Assembly: GCA_030681145.1 (NCBI GenBank)
Contig: JAUXXK010000463.1
Span: forward strand, 1 to 6,991
Reading direction: 5' to 3'
Source: Methanobacteriaceae archaeon
GTDB taxonomy: Archaea > Methanobacteriota > Methanobacteria > Methanobacteriales > Methanobacteriaceae
DNA: 6,991 bases
Of the stretch, positions 5,443 to 6,991 are shown in pieces. The position numbers were made by a program, and so were the translations under genes. Every line of letters starts with the position of its first letter. Position 1 is the first letter of the stretch. The notes below the pieces were generated by a model that searched no databases, was not told where the DNA came from, and was given only the letters and a program-made list of their open reading frames with translations.

Positions 5443-5448
5443 TTTTTT
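5415..5448 (+). terminator. Hairpin followed by a T7 run
   Basis: AATCCAGTAG (5415-5424) pairs with CTATTGGATT (5431-5440) over ten positions, one of them G-U, around a six-base loop TTCAAC. One base later comes TTTTTTT at 5442-5448. This is the shape of an intrinsic terminator read on the + strand, although archaea mainly need only the T run. What transcript it would end is unclear, perhaps read-through from the superoperon. Confidence 0.4.
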
Positions 5449-5482
5449 ATTTAGTATTACTTTTTTATAAAAAATGATTACA

Positions 5483-5490
5483 TTTATATA
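5483..5490 (+). promoter_or_regulatory. TATA box TTTATATA of a putative small RNA
   Basis: TTTATATA matches the strong TATA box seen in Methanobacteriales promoters. Transcription would start about 25 bases on, near 5511-5514, just at the start of a GC-rich patch. No open frame follows within a reasonable distance. Read on the minus strand, the same site is also TATA-like (TATATAAATG). Confidence 0.45.
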
Positions 5491-5511
5491 TGGTGATGTT
5501 TATAGAATTAC

Positions 5512-5622
5512 TTGGGTTGCACCTCAACCCTAACCCCCTATATATACAGAAGTAAAATTACCTTTAGAATTATCCAGTAACCCCATAGTTTTTTTTTAAA
5601 ATCTAAAGTTTTTACTTCTGTA
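5512..5622 (+). ncRNA. Putative small structured RNA with a CACCT loop
   Basis: A C/G-rich island (5513-5538) stands out sharply from its AT-rich surroundings and sits where the TTTATATA box at 5483 would start transcription. It opens with a hairpin: GGGTTG (5514-5519) and CAACCC (5525-5530) around the loop CACCT. That loop is the complement of the Shine-Dalgarno core AGGTG. GGGTTGC can instead pair with GTAACCC (5577-5583), giving an alternative fold. TACAGAAGTAAAA (5545-5557) is a perfect 13-base inverted partner of 5610-5622, with an inner pair CTTTAGA/TCTAAAG (5562-5568 and 5602-5608). A nine-T run at 5589-5597 could end a form of about 85 bases; the full dyad extends to 5622. No known RNA family is recognised, and there is no cobalamin-riboswitch signature. 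An RNA gene is an inference from these signals. Confidence 0.4.
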
Positions 5623-5721
5623 TTTTAATATTATAATCCTGTTTTAAATTACATTTTTTTTTAAATGAGTATGCATTTTTTATTATCATATCTCATAATT
5701 ATTAATAAAAATACTGGAATT

Positions 5722-5787
5722 TTACGAAAAATCATTTAATTTTAGCAATTTTTATTACATTTCTACAAGTATTCTTAATTTTCGTAA
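5722..5787. repeat. Inverted pair TTACGAAAA / TTTTCGTAA upstream of the cobN-like promoter
   Basis: TTACGAAAA (5722-5730) and its exact reverse complement (5779-5787) are 48 bases apart. The right copy abuts the dyad around the TATA box. They could be paired binding sites for a regulator. Confidence 0.3.
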
Positions 5788-5814
5788 TAAGATAAATGTT
5801 ATATATGTTATTAC
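5784..5814 (+). promoter_or_regulatory. Promoter of the CobN-like gene inside a 31-base dyad
   Basis: TTATATAT at 5799-5806 is the likely TATA box; transcription would start near 5826-5830, about 50 bases before the start codon. The box sits inside an imperfect palindrome: GTAATAA (5784-5790) and TTATTAC (5808-5814) are perfect arms, and the interior adds ATA/TAT and AT/AT pairs, 12 of 15 positions in all. A protein bound here would compete with TBP/TFB, so this looks like a repressor operator; the regulator is unknown. Confidence 0.45.
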
Positions 5815-5827
5815 TACTTTTATTTAT

Positions 5828-5847
5828 TAACACCTATGATGGTGTTA
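5828..5847 (+). promoter_or_regulatory. Leader stem-loop in front of the CobN-like gene
   Basis: TAACACC (5828-5834) pairs perfectly with GGTGTTA (5841-5847) around the loop TATGAT, at the predicted 5' end of the mRNA. CACCT at 5831-5835 is also complementary to AGGTG inside the gene's own Shine-Dalgarno (5867-5871), so an alternative pairing could mask the start. It may equally be a DNA operator at the start of transcription. Confidence 0.4.
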
Positions 5848-5876
5848 TTACTTTAAAAATAAAAGGAGGTGAAAAG

Positions 5877-6991
5877 ATGAGAAAACAAGTAATTTTTTTA
5901 GTTACGGCATTTGTTTTTATCATTATTATGTGCGGATCAGTATCTGCAGCAGAAAATACCACTGGGGGTGGAAATGATGATGATTCAAATGTTATAATTT
6001 CTGGCCAAGTATTAGATTGTGTCACTAACCAGCCCTTTGCCAATGCATCAGTAACAGCAACAGGCAATGGGGAAGAAATGGCTCAAACCTTCAGTGATCA
6101 ACAGGGTAACTATGAACTGAAATTTTTTAGTAATCTAACTCAGTTTAATGTAACTGCCACTTATGATGGACATAAACCATCCTCACAAATTGTCAACACA
6201 TCAGAATATTTAGTTAATAACACAACTATTGCATATGGAAATACTAATTTAAGTTTAGGGAAACCTAAAGCAATATTTCTATTTACCAGTACTTCAGCAA
6301 TATCCAATGCCTTAATGAATGCTCTTGAAGCGAATCCTCACTTTACCAGCGAGGTATATCTATTAAAGGACATGCCTGCTAATTTAAATCTTACTAACTA
6401 CGACCTGGTGTTTTTTGATTATTTATGGACATCAAGTGCAAACTTAGCAAGAGTTACTCCTTTAATTGAGGAAGCAAAGAATGCAAACATTCCAGTTATT
6501 GTCACAGTTACTTACTACATGACCAACCCCACCAATATCAATTTAACACAACACCCTTGGATTCGTCAGTACTGGACCAGTATTTCTCCTGAAAATGCAG
6601 TAAATCTTTTAAAATATATGGCTGTAAATTTCCTAGGGGCAACTGATACTTATAAAGCTCCAGCTACTTTAACAAAAGTGGGAATTTATCATCCGGATAC
6701 CACTCAAATATTTTCTAATTTAGATAGCTATTTATCCTGGTATACTCGATACGATCCCACTAAACCAACAGTGGCTTTAATGTTTGGGGAAGCCGTTTAT
6801 AATAAAGCTAATACTTTAGCAGTAAATGCTATAATTCAAGGTCTCGAATCTAGAGGATATAATGTTATACCATATTTCCTTGATCATGAGACATATGCAT
6901 TAGGCAAAGTTGATATCAATACTTTTCTAGTAGCCAATGGAACATTTCTACCGGATCTGGTCATACATTACCGTGCTGCTGGATGGGACAT
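5877..6991 (+). CDS. cobN: Secreted CobN-like chelatase large subunit, N-terminal 371 residues (runs off window)
   Basis: ATG 5877 follows a perfect GGAGGTGA (5865-5872). The frame stays open to the window's end. Residues 1-24 form a signal peptide (MRKQVIFLVTAFVFIIIMCG, then SVSA with likely cleavage before AE). A short N/D/G-rich linker leads to a carboxypeptidase-regulatory-like beta domain (about 40-118: ISGQVLDCVTNQPFANASVTATG ... DQQGNYEL). From about 130 the CobN/BchH family begins, seen in KAIFLFTS, YDLVFFDYLW, and the typical KVGIYHPDTT ... SYLSWYTRYDPTKPTVALMFG and GLESRGYNVIPYF. Family knowledge: cytosolic CobN inserts cobalt into the corrin ring, with CobS and CobT. About ten N-x-S/T sequons and the signal peptide instead place this protein outside the cell, so the cobaltochelatase role is doubtful; methanogens encode several such surface-type paralogues. 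The remainder, likely several hundred residues more, is not visible. Confidence 0.85.
   Translation, partial: MRKQVIFLVTAFVFIIIMCGSVSAAENTTGGGNDDDSNVIISGQVLDCVTNQPFANASVTATGNGEEMAQTFSDQQGNYELKFFSNLTQFNVTATYDGHKPSSQIVNTSEYLVNNTTIAYGNTNLSLGKPKAIFLFTSTSAISNALMNALEANPHFTSEVYLLKDMPANLNLTNYDLVFFDYLWTSSANLARVTPLIEEAKNANIPVIVTVTYYMTNPTNINLTQHPWIRQYWTSISPENAVNLLKYMAVNFLGATDTYKAPATLTKVGIYHPDTTQIFSNLDSYLSWYTRYDPTKPTVALMFGEAVYNKANTLAVNAIIQGLESRGYNVIPYFLDHETYALGKVDINTFLVANGTFLPDLVIHYRAAGWD

Larger units (their letters stand above)
5146..5876. other. Long non-coding region between the superoperon and the CobN-like gene
   Basis: No protein gene of credible length was found on either strand in about 730 very AT-rich bases. 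The region holds, in order: a T-rich degenerate repeat array (5180-5295), a wide 11-bp inverted repeat with an inner terminator-like hairpin (5318-5448), and a TATA box followed by a C-rich structured island that may encode a small RNA (5483-5622). It ends with the promoter, dyad and leader hairpin of the CobN-like gene (5784-5876). Between 5625 and 5720 nothing stands out beyond A/T runs. Confidence 0.6.

Noticed and set aside
5400..5445. tRNA gene or fragment (TTCAACC and AATCC words resemble a T arm)
   Set aside because: No cloverleaf with a 7-bp acceptor stem and an anticodon arm can be drawn on either strand.
5828..5847. NikR-type nickel operator (GTGTTAC / GTAACAC half-sites)
   Set aside because: The words TAACAC and GTGTTA occur, but in the opposite order to the half-sites as I recall them and with a much shorter spacer.
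5483..5876. Cobalamin riboswitch before the CobN-like gene
   Set aside because: No B12-box-like conserved core is visible, and the region is far too AT-rich and short on stems for that fold.
5834..6067. 77-codon minus-strand frame opposite the start of the CobN-like gene
   Set aside because: It overlaps the signal peptide and first domain of a clearly coding frame and its promoter; the protein has no recognisable pattern.
1..6991. CRISPR array, insertion sequence or phage genes
   Set aside because: No regularly spaced conserved repeats, transposase motifs or phage-like genes were found on either strand.

Overview
The window looks like the chromosome of an AT-rich methanogenic archaeon, most likely of the Methanobacteriales (Methanobacterium or a close relative). 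Three things point there: the archaeal information-processing genes, the Shine-Dalgarno sites of the GGAGGTGAT type together with TTTATATA-type TATA boxes, and a secreted CobN-like protein of a kind known from these methanogens. The genus is inferred from remembered family sequences; no search was run.

Positions 1-5145 hold the archaeal exosome superoperon, all on the + strand. In order it carries the 3' end of the ribosome maturation factor SBDS, exosome cap subunit Rrp4, the exosome ring subunits Rrp41 (catalytic) and Rrp42 (structural), ribosomal protein L37Ae, the tiny RNA polymerase subunit P (TTG start), an archaeal Brix/Imp4-like ribosome-biogenesis protein, the KEOPS subunit Pcc1, prefoldin beta, and a small conserved archaeal protein resembling DUF3194. 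SBDS to Rrp42 are tightly packed or overlapping. A 296-base AT-rich gap with small palindromes precedes L37Ae and probably holds a second promoter. Weaker candidate promoters precede the Brix and prefoldin genes. The genes link RNA degradation and processing, ribosome assembly, transcription, tRNA modification (t6A) and co-translational folding.

Positions 5146-5876 (about 730 bases) have no convincing protein gene but are not empty. They hold a degenerate T-rich repeat array after the last superoperon gene and an 11-bp inverted repeat enclosing a terminator-like hairpin with a T7 run. They also hold a TTTATATA promoter followed by a C-rich island that could be a small RNA, whose hairpin loop reads CACCT, the complement of a Shine-Dalgarno core. 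A second promoter, embedded in a 31-base dyad and followed by a stem-loop, precedes the last gene.

Positions 5877-6991 hold the first 371 codons of a large secreted protein: a signal peptide, a carboxypeptidase-regulatory-like domain, then the start of a CobN/BchH-type chelatase large subunit. It runs off the window. The best candidates for undescribed biology are the putative small RNA at about 5512-5622 and the regulatory architecture in front of this CobN-like gene.
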